Position numbers and translations under genes: made by a program. A stretch of DNA of 35,268 nt from Gnetum montanum (lineage: Eukaryota > Streptophyta > Gnetopsida > Gnetales > Gnetaceae): the NCBI GenBank assembly GCA_015680685.1, contig MNCI01004721.1, positions 576,924 through 612,191 on the forward strand. Reading direction: 5' to 3'. Below are positions 1-10,174 of the stretch, piece by piece; positions within the stretch are counted from its first letter, which is position 1; each line of letters opens with the position of its first letter. The notes beneath the pieces are model-generated. The model did not search any database and was not told the DNA's origin. It was given only the letters and a program-made list of their open reading frames with translations.

Positions 1-27
1 GGGGGGGAGGGGGGGGAGGGGAGGAAA
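1..27 (+). repeat. G-rich low-complexity tract
   Basis: The window opens with runs of seven, eight and four G separated by single A residues. This is simple-sequence DNA with G-quadruplex potential. Because it is cut by the window edge, its full extent is unknown. Nothing coding is linked to it. Confidence 0.8.
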
Positions 28-499
28 GCATGTCACTAAGCAATTTGACAGCAAAGAAGTTTTGCAGCTAGCCTAACCTTGAACCTACACCTTGACTCCC
101 TCACAAGCACTCCAACGAGACATCAATACTTTCAAGGATAAGCCACTCTAGTGCCACAATCACCATCAGCCGTGTTCACCATCAACCATGATGTTCTTGC
201 ATCATAATACCTCATTTGCACCTTATCTTTCCTTTTACCCCCAGCACATCACCCACACCTTTTACTCTCGCTTCTCACCTACCATCTAGCATGCCACTAT
301 CCATAGCACTCTTTGGGCATGGTGCAATGACATCTAATCATGCACTGAAGAATGATGTTGGTGCCAAGTTTGTTGTGGTGTTTTGCTATTCTTTTTCAAC
401 ATCTCTTGAACCACTCCTCCAAACATCAACAAAGAGGGACCAATGAAACACCACCAAATCTGGACTATAGCATCTCAGCTAAAAATTTTGGCAAAAAGT
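28..499. other. Anonymous non-coding sequence
   Basis: No convincing coding region or mobile-element terminus is visible. Short open frames at 216-446 and 352-579 overlap in different frames, lack recognisable domains and have a low-complexity Ser/Thr/Pro composition typical of chance ORFs. The stretch leads directly into the degenerate tandem repeat that follows. Confidence 0.6.
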
Positions 500-1182
500 G
501 GGAACTACGCTCAACTCCTCTACAAAGTGTAGAGAGCATAGTCTTCCAAAGCGTAGTTAATTGGATGGAAAAATCTTGAAATTTTACCTAGGAGTTGAGA
601 CTACGCTCTCCCCTAAGCACATCATTCCAAAGCATAGATAGCGTAGTCATGGAGAGTGTAGTTAGTAAAAGGCTAATTTTTGCAAATTTTACTAAGTGTC
701 GAGACTATGCTCAATCCTAGTTGAGAGTGTGATCAACCTCTCAAGGAGAGCGTAGTTGAAAGGAGAATAGCTTCACAAATTTTGTCAAGGATCAAGACTA
801 TTCTCACCTCCAATTAGGAGTGTAGTTAGCCTCCTAGGGAGAGCATAGCCTGCAAAAAAATCCATTTTTCGCATAGATTTTACTAATAGTGAAACTATGC
901 TCTCCCCTATCCTAAAGTGTAGTCACCTTTTAGAAGAGTGTAGTTAGCAAGGACCATCTTCAGTGGCCTCCATAACATAGCAACAATGCTTTGCTTAGCT
1001 ACATAATGCAATCAACTCACCTTCAACAAGCGTAGTTAGCAAAATGCTTATATTTTATACCCCCTTTTACCCCAAGATTGTAACTATGCTTGACCCCATG
1101 CAAAAATGTGGAGAGCATAGTCTCTAAGTGTCATTTTTAGGTACCTAGCAGTCCTCTCGATGCACACACATGTAGTTGGCAT
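500..1182 (+). repeat. Degenerate ~96-bp tandem repeat (minisatellite-like)
   Basis: The word ACTAYGCTC or a close variant recurs at 504, 600, 704, 797, 894, 983 and 1083, giving spacings of 96, 104, 93, 97, 89 and 100 bp. Within units, a second word related to GGAGAGYGTAGTTAG recurs, and it partly reverse-complements the first. Several units also share AAATTTTAC. Further copies of the first word occur at about 1381, 1442, 1556 and 1614 without clear periodicity. Individual units are strongly diverged, so this is an old array. No coding potential is apparent in it. Confidence 0.7.
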
Positions 1183-3079
1183 TATAGTCATAGTCTCGTA
1201 GAGCACAACAAAGTGCAACACCATCAATCCCATTGGTACACCACATGAATGAGCAAACGGGTGAAGTGGTAGACCACCAACAGAACACTGCATCTAGTAG
1301 TACACTATGGTAGTCAGCCTAGCAGATGCAAATGTCATAGTAGAACACTAGTATTCGTAGCTAAACAGCCCAAGGTCTATGACTACGCTATCCACCTATG
1401 CCTACTATACACCGCATACCTTCTAAATACCCTTTTGGTTTTAACTATGCTTAACCCCATCTTGGCTAGTATTCTACTCCATCTTTTCTATTTCTTTACA
1501 TTTTTTTGCACTTTATTTCCATTTTTTGTCATTTTTAATGCATAGACATGCTTAAACTATGCTTAGGTGGTGGTCCTTGCATGTTGACACTATCTTCCTT
1601 ACTGAAACTCTTTACTATGCTCGTCTCCTTTGGCACCTATAACTACACTTGATCCCACTAATACTACAAACACTGCAAGTACCATAAACATTGCCTGCAC
1701 CCTTAGCACCATCTCACATTAGCACTACAGCTAATCACGTTGCACCCCCATTACATCTGATAAGTCCTTGTTTGATCGGCTAGACTATCTAAGGCACCCT
1801 ACCTCTACCTCTAGCAAGCCCTTGCACAAATTTAAGGTTAGGATGTGCACTTGTAGACCTCGGTGTTCCAGTTGTTAACATTTTTGATTGTTACAAAGCC
1901 TACATTGGGGTGAATCCACTTGTGTAACTTTTGTGACTTGTACTTGTTTGACACAACCATATCATTCTTAACCTTCCAAGCACATAATTGTTAAATTTCA
2001 TAGTTTTCCTTCACATGTAATTGATTTGTTCCATAACCTCAATTTAATGCCCTCTTTCTTGTCTCTTCCAAAGCTTTAAACATCAACAACTCCATCTTCT
2101 ACCATTTCCGGTGCCTTCATATGGTCTCCTACTTACCCTAGAACTATGGACCTAACTAGAAACCTTCTAACCAACCCTAGAGCCTCATTTCTTATTCTCA
2201 GTACCCTCATTAGATACAAATCTATGGATCCCGCTGATATTAAGTCACACAGAACCTATATATACGATCCTTGTGGTGCCCAAACTTCATTATCATCATT
2301 TGCAACTAGGGGAGTCTTTTAAATTTTCTCTCGTGACTCAGAGCTCTATGCAACAAACTACAACTTACAATATTTGGCTCTCTACCACTCCAATTCTCAT
2401 ATTGTTTGAACCTATTTGACCCTTGAGTGTTCAAGTTTGTCGTGGCAGGCCACAGGGGTGGGGGCGTGGGTTACTTGCATAAGAAACTTGCACCAATTTT
2501 TTGAAATTTGTTATTGCTTGGAGGATATTATAAGGATAAGAGTGTTAAAAACCTTAAGTCTTATAATAAACAATTAATCGCATTAATGCCAACAACCTTG
2601 ATTTCTCCATCCAAGGGGCCATAACCATCATAACAAGCCACACATAAGGAAAAAGGAACTAACTGTGTAACATTAATTAAGTAGATAGACACTTTTTGGG
2701 CATTTGTCTAAAACGTTTTCTAACTCTGTAATCATACAAACTAAAGAACCTAAGGAAACTAAGGTAATGAGTAAGGTATACATCTACCTTAGTAACACCC
2801 AATCTTTTCTTGATTACAAATGACCCCAAATAGAGGAGCACAAGGAGAACCTTTACAGTGAGTAGCCAAGTGCCCATGAGGTGGTCAAGGCCAACAAGGT
2901 GAGTAGGCAAAGCATGAGGAGTAGGAGGCCTAATCCTTCAACATCCAACAAGAGGCTCCTGTTACTGGGTAGTCAGTCCAAGGAGAGGCCACGGAACCCC
3001 AAGCTTTTGGGCAAGGACAATGTCTCACATTGTTTGTGAAATGACTTAAGGTAATTCAAGAAAATTCCATGTTGACCAT
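1183..3079. other. Anonymous non-coding sequence
   Basis: The first part (to about 1680) still holds scattered ACTATGCT words related to the repeat on its left. The rest shows no recognisable coding domain or repeat terminus. A short G-rich patch lies near 2448-2470. The minus-strand open frame at 2677-2910 has no motif I recognise. The last few hundred bases may already belong to the Ty3 internal region that is recognisable from about 3080. Confidence 0.5.
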
Positions 3080-5532
3080 TGTCATCATGGGGATGAACTT
3101 CGGCCCATTTATGGAGTTTTCTCTAGAAGCAGTTTAGATGCAACTTCAAACATCACCTTTGTGACCTATACTTTCAGACAACAACAAGTGGTATCTTGGT
3201 GAAACATATCAGTTTTGGCACAACAAAGATGAAGGAACTGCTATCAACATCTGTGGAGTCAATGTCTCATTCTCGATCAAAGCGATTATAGAAGCTTTGA
3301 ATCTACTGAATGAAGGGGCTAAGGTAGCCTACATATCTACAAGATCTAAACCTGACATGAGAAAGCTGTGGTTGAGGTGGGCATATGGTAAGAATGACAA
3401 AACATACAATGAATTAACTCTAGAAGAAAGGACATACTTCAAGATAGGCATGTATCATCTCTTCCCAACTAAAGGGCTTAATAGAATTTCAACCTATGTG
3501 GCCAAGTGAAGTGCCATCCTAATGGACAAATACACATCCAACCTTCCCTAGTTATATCGCATAGAGATTTAGAGGCAATTTGAGGAGAAAAAGGCAGGGA
3601 AGCCAACACTTCCATTCCCTTACCTAATCTGAAAATTGTGCAAGCATGTTGAAATCCTAGGGTATACAAATGACATTCTTAGGAAGGCTTAGAATGCTTC
3701 TTTCATAGAGTTGCTTAAACTAGTAGCACCAAGAAAAGATCTTAGTGAGGAGCAAGAAACGAAAAAGGAAGTAGAAGTGGGAAAAGAAGTAAAATGGGAA
3801 CCTAAACAGTGCCATGAAATACAAGCTCCACCACCTCCACCACAAGATTATAGGCCAATAATAAGCCACTTACAAAAAATTGCCAAAACACTAGGTTGGG
3901 TAAACAGAGAGGAATTTAGCCTGTTCAGAGTAATCGACAACGCCGTGCAACCCACTGTCTCAGTGAATCCAACAAGAGGGCAAATCTCACTACAATCAGG
4001 AGGAGAATCCTAGTGGTCTAGGCAAATCTCTGGTAATGTTGCATCCTTCCAAGTGATGCTTGAAATAAGAGAAGATGCCAAGTGTAGTAGAAGTAATAAT
4101 GGGTCATATCAAAGAATCATTCAATGTGCCTATTGTGGCCCCAGTAGATCTAACTAGGACTAGAGATGCACAAATGCTCACTAGGACTTTGATGACTCCT
4201 ACTACACATGAGGATGTGTTAGATCAATTGTTGCAGACAAGACAAGTGATGACCACCTTATTTGACATCCCCAATGATGTTACTATAGCATAGTCAGACA
4301 TCATAGCCACCAAAAGAAAGTTGGTCATGGCTAAAATTAGGGCGGAACATGCAGAAATGAAGGTGCAATGTTTGCAACAAGAGCTAGCCACCCTGAGAGC
4401 TAAATGACGGGATCCTACCTAATTTATTATGCTTGACTAGCTAGAGTAATTTAAAATGGAGTAGCTAATCAAGCTGACCAAGGAGAATAAAGTTGCTGAG
4501 TAATAAAAGGAAAAGGTAGTCATGAATTCTTCTGCTACTGATGCACAATCCCATGCCTACAAGAAGGCATTGACCGCCACTCAAGACAAGAATAAATAGC
4601 TCACTATTGAGAACACCAGGTTGATGACCATTGAAAAATAAAAGAATGTTTTAGAAGAAAGCTTCCATTAGTTAAGGAAACAACTGATGAGTGTTAACCA
4701 GGGTATCAATAGATTGGCTAGGGAAAATCGAACCCTCTTAATGGAGGAGGTCCATGCCATTCGACAGAAGTCAACAATTGAAATAACCATGTGGTAGAAT
4801 GAGGCCAATAAACACGAGAAGTTGAAAGAACACTTCTACAACCAAGTAGGCATGTACAAGAAAATAAACAAAAAAGAAATCCAAATGGCCAAAGCCCACA
4901 TTAGGTCCATGTCAACACAAAATCCTAAGTGGTAACCAATTCTAGATTGCTATGCATTGGTCCACCAGGTGAAGGTGAAAAATAAAGATTTGCAAATAGA
5001 ACACTTGAAAGAATACATGGCGTTGGCTAACCTCAAATATTCCAACTTTGTCATGTTAACAGCAGGATGGCCCAAAAGTGAGCTGGGAAAATAGGTAGCG
5101 ATCACCTATGCCATATATGAGAAAGAGTTTATAGATAGAAAAGTCACTTTGCAGAAACTTCATATAGCAAAGTTAGAACTTGAGGTGGTTAAAGCCCACT
5201 ACCATGGACAAAAGGATGTCACTTCAAACCTAGCCAAGAGACTTGTAGATTATCATGAATTCAAAGAAAAGGCCAAGGCCTTTGAAGAAGAGCGACGATA
5301 GTTTATGACCTGGTATGTAAAGGCCAACAAAATGTTTCAGCAACTACCATGTCCTTGGAACATACCAGTGCCAACACACATCAATTCAGTAGCCTAGATG
5401 GTATAGGATCCACAAATAGAAGAAGAAAAGTTGTAGGCACTCCTCAACTGTTACCAATTTCAAAATCTTAGTGACAAAGGAAGGCGAATGATGGAGGAGC
5501 CACCATTTTATAAACTACGTGAGCTTCATTGA
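3080..5532 (+). pseudogene. Retrotransposon extra ORF (plant-transposon-like domain plus coiled coil), decayed
   Basis: A long run of coding-like sequence is broken by stops and a few frame changes. The N-terminal part (about 3190-3670) contains GVNVSFSIKAIIEALNLL, an LTLEERTYF segment, a YHLFPTKGLNRISTYVAK segment and a downstream LPFPYLI. This order resembles the domain annotated in Pfam as putative plant transposon protein (PF20167); the match is by eye only. After a Lys/Glu-rich and proline-rich linker (about 3745-3850), the C-terminal half (about 4320-5400) is highly charged, Leu/Glu/Lys-rich and predicted to be coiled coil. A homologous copy of the C-terminal third lies at 7079-8134, and the extreme C-terminus recurs at 13455-13590 on the minus strand. 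It ends just upstream of a polypurine tract and an LTR, so it occupies the slot of the extra 3' ORF of Athila/Tat-type Ty3 elements. Many breaks are TAG codons where the paralogue has a coding residue. Confidence 0.7.
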
Positions 5533-5689
5533 TTTTGTGTCTTGTAATACTATGTTCCAATTTTTGTAAGCACCACTGCAACATGCATAAGTCCACTTGT
5601 TTATTTATCTGAGGTAGTCAATAATTCCATACCTTCCCAATAATTTTTTGTAAAGAACTTATTCCTCATTTTGTTTAACTTGAGGATGA

Positions 5690-5712
5690 GTTTTCATTTA
5701 GTTGTGGGGGTA
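5690..5712 (+). other. Polypurine tract before LTR
   Basis: A conserved block (GAGTTTTCATTTAGTTGTGG followed by GGGTA) directly precedes the TGATGAGT start of the LTR. Closely matching blocks precede the LTRs at 8325, 23427 and, on the minus strand, 13276. This position and composition fit the plus-strand primer of a Ty3 element. Confidence 0.75.
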
Positions 5713-6588
5713 TGATGAGTCATCATTATATATCGAATACCCGATATCGAGGCTTCAATATCAAATATACGATATTAGGTCCTAAGAAACAATGTTAGAT
5801 ATCTGATATCATCTCTTCCATGCTAGCCTATAAATACAACACTTGGTTGCATAGTTGGGACATAGTTTTAGTTCTTAGTTTTTAATAGTCTTTCTTAGAT
5901 TTCTGAATTCAAGTTTTGTTACTTCTAGTGCATGCCCACAACATGATGTTTGTAATTGTATGACATCCTTATTGAGTGTGACGTACTTGGACACATTACA
6001 TGATTGGAAAGAAAGATCGAGGATACTTCCATCATTACAACATTCACTTAGATTTATTATTGCTTTAATTATTTAATTGTTTAATTATTTACTATTTCCT
6101 TTAGTTAATGTTTCCATTTATTGCTATTTACTATTCCTATTATTAAGCTAAATGAGAACGACTTAATCATAAGCACTTAAGTGTAAGTACTTGGTAATCT
6201 AGCAGTGTATCATTTGGCACACTCAGTGAGGTACGCTTGGCAATCCCAGTGGTAGTTATATGAAGTCCAAGGTGTGTATAGATGATTGGGGATGGATACT
6301 CATTGAATATAGGCTAGTTTAGATCTTATTTTTCACTATTCATTAGCTTCGTTAATTTCTCTTTATCATCATTAGGAGCATCATTGAATTAGACAACATC
6401 ATATGCCTCACTTTAGACTAAACCATACATGACAAAGTTGCCACTAGTCCAAGTGGGAAGACAACAAACTATGATCAAAGCATGACAATTTAGATGCACA
6501 AGTAGTTCCATCCATAGAATTCAATTGGATTGTATATGAACATTTGTGATTTGTATGGTTGGGCATAGGGGTACCCTACTGCTCATCA
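5713..6588 (+). repeat. Ty3 (Athila/Tat-like) LTR, left cluster
   Basis: The segment begins TGATGAGT and ends GCTCATCA, with the short inverted termini typical of the family. It is about 876 bp long, close to the LTRs at 8325-9182 (858 bp) and 30063-30947 (885 bp). A TATA box (TATAAATA) lies at 5829-5836, preceded by GATATC words at 5743, 5798 and 5805. The right part holds the conserved CTTGGTAA...CAGTGG minirepeats and the CCACTAGTCCAAGTGGGAAG motif shared with the other LTRs. It follows a polypurine tract, so it was a 3' LTR of the copy on its left, but a gag fragment rather than flanking DNA follows it. Confidence 0.85.
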
Positions 6589-6957
6589 ATGGGAAACACT
6601 ATAGAAGCCATGGCAACTCTCCTAGTTTCTCATCTTCCTCTTCCTCTTCAATGTCTAGTTCTAATGAGGATGAATGTAGGTATAGAGATCGAGCTCCACT
6701 ATGGGGTCAAAATAAAAATAGAAAACAAAACCAAGGGAAAAATCAAAACATCAAAATGAGCATAGAAAAAATTATTACAATTAAACAAATAGAAATAGAA
6801 AATTTCATCACGACATGTCTCATGATAGTGAATCCTTATTGGCCACTAAGAGCATGATGTAGATCATAGAGGTAGTTAAAATACCCCACAGGTATTGTAA
6901 GAAAAGTTTCATTAAAAGGCTTGATATGAATAACATCTCTATTACGAGAGGCTATAA
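6589..6957 (+). pseudogene. Misplaced gag N-terminal fragment
   Basis: This segment matches, segment by segment, the gag N-terminal region found on the minus strand at about 24390-24760: the Ser-rich stretch, the Arg/Asn/Lys-rich stretch and the conserved RLDMNNI-type motif near its end. It sits between two LTR ends with no primer-binding site in front of it, so it is out of its normal order. The two short overlapping open frames here are remnants of this gag and not separate genes. Probably a product of recombination or deletion within a tandem array of elements. Confidence 0.7.
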
Positions 6958-7058
6958 TTCTAGATGCCACAACTAGTTCCATCCATGGAATTCAACCAGA
7001 TCACACGTGAACACTTATGATTTGTATGGTTAAGCATAGGGGTATTTGCCACTCATCA
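6958..7058 (+). repeat. Ty3 LTR 3' end fragment
   Basis: The sequence from the AGATGCCACAACTAGTTCC motif to ACTCATCA matches the last ~100 bp of the other family LTRs, including 6489-6588. It is followed directly by a well-preserved primer-binding site. The 5' part of this LTR is missing; the gag fragment is joined at a point sharing a few bases with the LTR. Confidence 0.8.
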
Positions 7059-7059
7059 T

Positions 7060-7077
7060 TGGCACCGTTGCTGAGGA
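7060..7077 (+). other. Primer-binding site, tRNA-Asp type
   Basis: TGGCACCGTTGCTGAGGA lies two bases after the LTR end. It differs by three transitions from TGGCGCCGTTGCCGGGGA, the tRNA-Asp-complementary site that I recall for Athila-type plant Ty3 elements. It is the best-preserved PBS in the window and fixes the orientation of this element as plus. Confidence 0.8.
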
Positions 7078-7078
7078 C

Positions 7079-8134
7079 ATCACTGGGGATGTCAAAAAGG
7101 ATTGTCATGACTTGCCCAATCTACAGTAATCTATTAAGTACATCCTCATGAGCTGCAGGGTCATTGATGTCCTGACATATGCTCATGTGAAGGCACTAAC
7201 CATTGCCTAGAAGGAAAACAAGTCACTTGCTACTGATAATGTAAGGTTAACCACCATTGAAAAGTAGAAAAAATTGTTGAAGAAGAGTATCCACCAGTTG
7301 AGGGAGCAACTGGTGAGGTTTAACTGGAACATAAGAAAATTGGCTAGAGAGAACCAAATCCTTTTAATGGAGGAGGTGCGCGCTATACATTAAAAGTTTG
7401 TAATTGAGATAAGCATGTGGCAAAATGAGGCCAAAAAGCACAAGAATTTGAAAGAGCACTTCTAGGACTAGATTGGCATGTACAAGAAAATCAATGAAAA
7501 AGAAATCTAGATGGCAAAGGCTTGCATTAGTTCCATGTCAGTGTAGAACCCTAACTGATAGCCCATCTTGGATAGCTATGCCCTGATCCACCAAGCGGAA
7601 GTAAAAAATAAGGACTTGCAGATTGAGAATTTGAAGGAGTACATGGCATTAGCTAACCTTGCCATGTTAATAGCAGGTTGGCCCAAAAATGAATTGGAAT
7701 AGCAAGTAGTAGCCACCTATGCTTTATATGAAAAAGAGTTTGCAAATATGAAAGATGTTCTACAGAAACTCCATGTAGTAAATTTCGAACTAGAAGCAAT
7801 TAAGGCTCACTACCAAGGGAAAAGAGATCTTGCTTTAGACTTGGCTAGGAGACTAACAGATTATCATGAATTAAGAGAAAAGTCTAGGCCTTTTGAGGAG
7901 GAATTGAGGTAGTTCGCTATGTGGTATGTGAAAGTCAATCAGATGTTTCCATAACTATTGTGTCCATGGAATGTACCAGCTCCAACACACATTGGATCAT
8001 TAGCCTAGATGATGCATGACCCAAGAATGCAGGAGGAAAAGTTGCAAGTGCTCCTAAACTATTACAAATTCCATAAGCCTTACGACAAAGAGAAGTGGCC
8101 AATCGAAGAACCACTACCTCTAGGAACTACATAG
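7079..8134 (+). pseudogene. Second copy of extra ORF (C-terminal coiled-coil part)
   Basis: This is collinear with about 4540-5532 of the first copy. Shared landmarks include VKNKDLQIE, LKEYMALANL, AGWPK, a YEKEF segment, DYHE and a final EEP before the stop. It begins almost at the PBS, so gag, protease, pol and the first two thirds of the ORF are missing from this element. It contains many in-frame stops (for example at EK-stop-KKLL and LE-stop-QVVA) and is not expressible as one protein. No function is established; the family resemblance is to coiled-coil 3' ORFs of plant Ty3 elements. Confidence 0.75.
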
Positions 8135-8300
8135 CTTCCCAATTTTGTTGTTTTGTCATGTTGTGTTCATTTTCTTTTTGTAAAACACCATTGTAGTATG
8201 AAATAGTTAGTTTGTGTGTCTAGTAGAGTTAGTCAATAATCCCATACCTTTCCAATATTTTGTAAAGAACTTATTCCTCATTTTGTTTAACTAAATGATG

Positions 8301-8324
8301 AGTTTTCATTTAGTTGTGGGGGTA
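8301..8324 (+). other. Polypurine tract before LTR
   Basis: GAGTTTTCATTTAGTTGTGG plus GGGTA, nearly identical to 5690-5712, directly precedes the TGATGAGT of the next LTR. Confidence 0.75.
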
Positions 8325-9182
8325 TGATGAGTCACATTTTGGTAGGGCTCCAATATCAAAGCTACATTATCTAGTATTTGATATTGAGGCACAACCTACG
8401 ATGTTGGGGATTCGATATCACCTCATCTATGCTAGCCTATAAATACAACAATTGGGTGCACAGTTTGCATATAGATTTTAGAAGTAAACATAGAGAATTT
8501 TTGTTAGTTTATTTCCAATGCATGCCTACTATGTGATGTTGAGTGATTGTATGACATCCTTATTCAAGTGTAATGTACTTAGGCATGTTACATGTTTGGC
8601 AATAAAGATTGAGATTACTTCCATCATTGTAGTGTCCACTTAGCTTTATTATTGTTAATTACTTAAATGTTTATTATTTTTCTTAGTTAATAATTATCAT
8701 TTATTGTTCTTTATTGTTTATGTCATTATGTTGAATGGGTACGACTAATTGCAAGCACTTAAAGTGTAATTACTTGGTAACCTAGTAGTGTTATTGTTTG
8801 GTACACCTAGTAACGATATGCTTGGTAATCCCAGGGTTAGTTTCATGAGGTCCAAGGCATGCATAAAAGATTAGGAATGGATACTCATTGCATGTATGCT
8901 AGTTTAGACTTTACTTTCTATTATTAATTAGTTAAATAATTGATTTCCTTATTATTGTTAGAAGTAGCACAAGGCTTAAACAACATTAAGAATCATATGC
9001 CTCACTCTAGACTGAATCATACATGACAAAGCTATGACTAGTCCAAGTGGAAAGACAATGAACTGCAATCAAGACATAAGGATCTAGATGCCATAACTAG
9101 TCCCATCCATGGAATTCGACCAAATCATGTGTGAATGCTTATGATTCATATGGTTCAGTGGAGGGGTAATCGCCACTCATTA
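8325..9182 (+). repeat. Ty3 LTR, right end of left cluster
   Basis: It starts TGATGAGT after a polypurine tract and ends ACTCATTA. A TATA box lies at 8438-8445. It is collinear with the LTR at 5713-6588 over its length. Immediately at 9183 the sequence changes to the LTR of Copia element D, which lacks its last ~100 bp there. This cluster therefore either inserted into or truncated that Copia LTR. Confidence 0.85.
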
Positions 9183-10159
9183 GGTACATTCACACTTGAA
9201 GGGTAGAATCCTTGCACACCTCTAGACTTTGTTCTTTGAAAATGTGCTCTTAGAGGATACCACAACCTTCATAAAGTTTGACCTCCACTCAAAGTGTTTT
9301 CTTACTAGAAAAACACTCAACCCCACAAGGTCCCAACAAGCTTAAAATGTTATTTCAAGGATCCCAAGACCTTTAGAAAATGTGAGCTCTACACTAGAGT
9401 GTTTCGTCACTGTGAATACACTTAACCCTGTAAGGTTCCAACAAGCTTAACAAAGATGCCTTCTTAGAAGAAGCAAATTAACCTCACAGGGCTTACAAGA
9501 AGAGAAAAATAATCAAGGAGAGACTATAACTCACTTTACAAATTCCTTGCAATAAAGCCCTCAACACATACAACAATTCAAAAAAATTCACAAATGATGA
9601 CCACAACAAGGAACAAAGCCAATTAACTTGATATACAATAATGAGATTGGTTAATGAAAAGTGCTTGTTTGTTTCTCAAAAATTTCACTTTGTTTTATAG
9701 CCTTTTACTTTTCAAAAATTCCTTAGAATTCATGCAAAGGCTAGGAAATGGCTAATTGGGACATCCCATTTGAGGTTGGAACATCTATATGAAAGAAACT
9801 TCTATTTTGGTGGGACATCCCATAGAAAATTGGGACATCTCTTTTGGGATGTCTTAGCAACAATTGGGACTTCTGTTGTCAATTTGGGACACCTAGCATG
9901 CAAGTGAACTTTGAATTCTAGAACATTTTTCTCACATTTTACACCTCGGTAGACCTTGGAATACCTTCATTTGGCTTGTAGACTCTGTTTGTATCCCATC
10001 TTTAGTTTTTTCATTCTACCTGTTGTTTCAACTCTCCTCTTATTTTGAGGCTCTTCCTCAATCATCTTATCACTGTGTTCTTTTCTTATCCCTACAAGAT
10101 TACAACCACATTTTCACATTCTCTATTTTCTAAGGTTTTAACATCCTAAAAGATCAACA
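9183..10159 (-). repeat. Copia element D 3' LTR (end truncated)
   Basis: On the minus strand it begins TGTTGATC just after a polypurine tract. It matches 27879-28683 along most of its length, including the GGGACATCCCA-type repeats and the TTGTAAGGNNAAG start region. Its last ~100 bp (present at 27778-27878) are missing because a Ty3 LTR abuts it at 9182/9183. The two LTRs differ by many substitutions and indels, which fits an old insertion. Confidence 0.8.
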
Positions 10160-10174
10160 ATCTTCCCCTTTTTG
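10160..10174 (-). other. Copia polypurine tract
   Basis: Read on the minus strand this is CAAAAAGGGGAAGAT directly before TGTTGA. It is the characteristic AAGGGGGAGATTGTTG-type junction of plant Copia elements and fixes element D as minus strand. Confidence 0.85.

Larger units (their letters stand above)
5713..9182 (+). mobile_element. Rearranged Ty3 element cluster (LTR / gag bit / LTR tail / extra ORF / LTR)
   Basis: Three family LTR ends in the same orientation, two polypurine tracts, one PBS and two extra-ORF copies (one upstream at 3080) indicate tandem copies reduced by deletion. The right-hand unit (LTR tail, PBS, partial ORF, polypurine tract, LTR) has the architecture of a short non-autonomous derivative with no gag or pol. 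No target duplication could be assigned because the left boundary of the cluster is not recognisable. Confidence 0.65.

Noticed and set aside
500-1180. CRISPR array
   Set aside because: Repeats are strongly diverged and spacing varies from 89 to 104 bp, and the genomic context is a plant genome.
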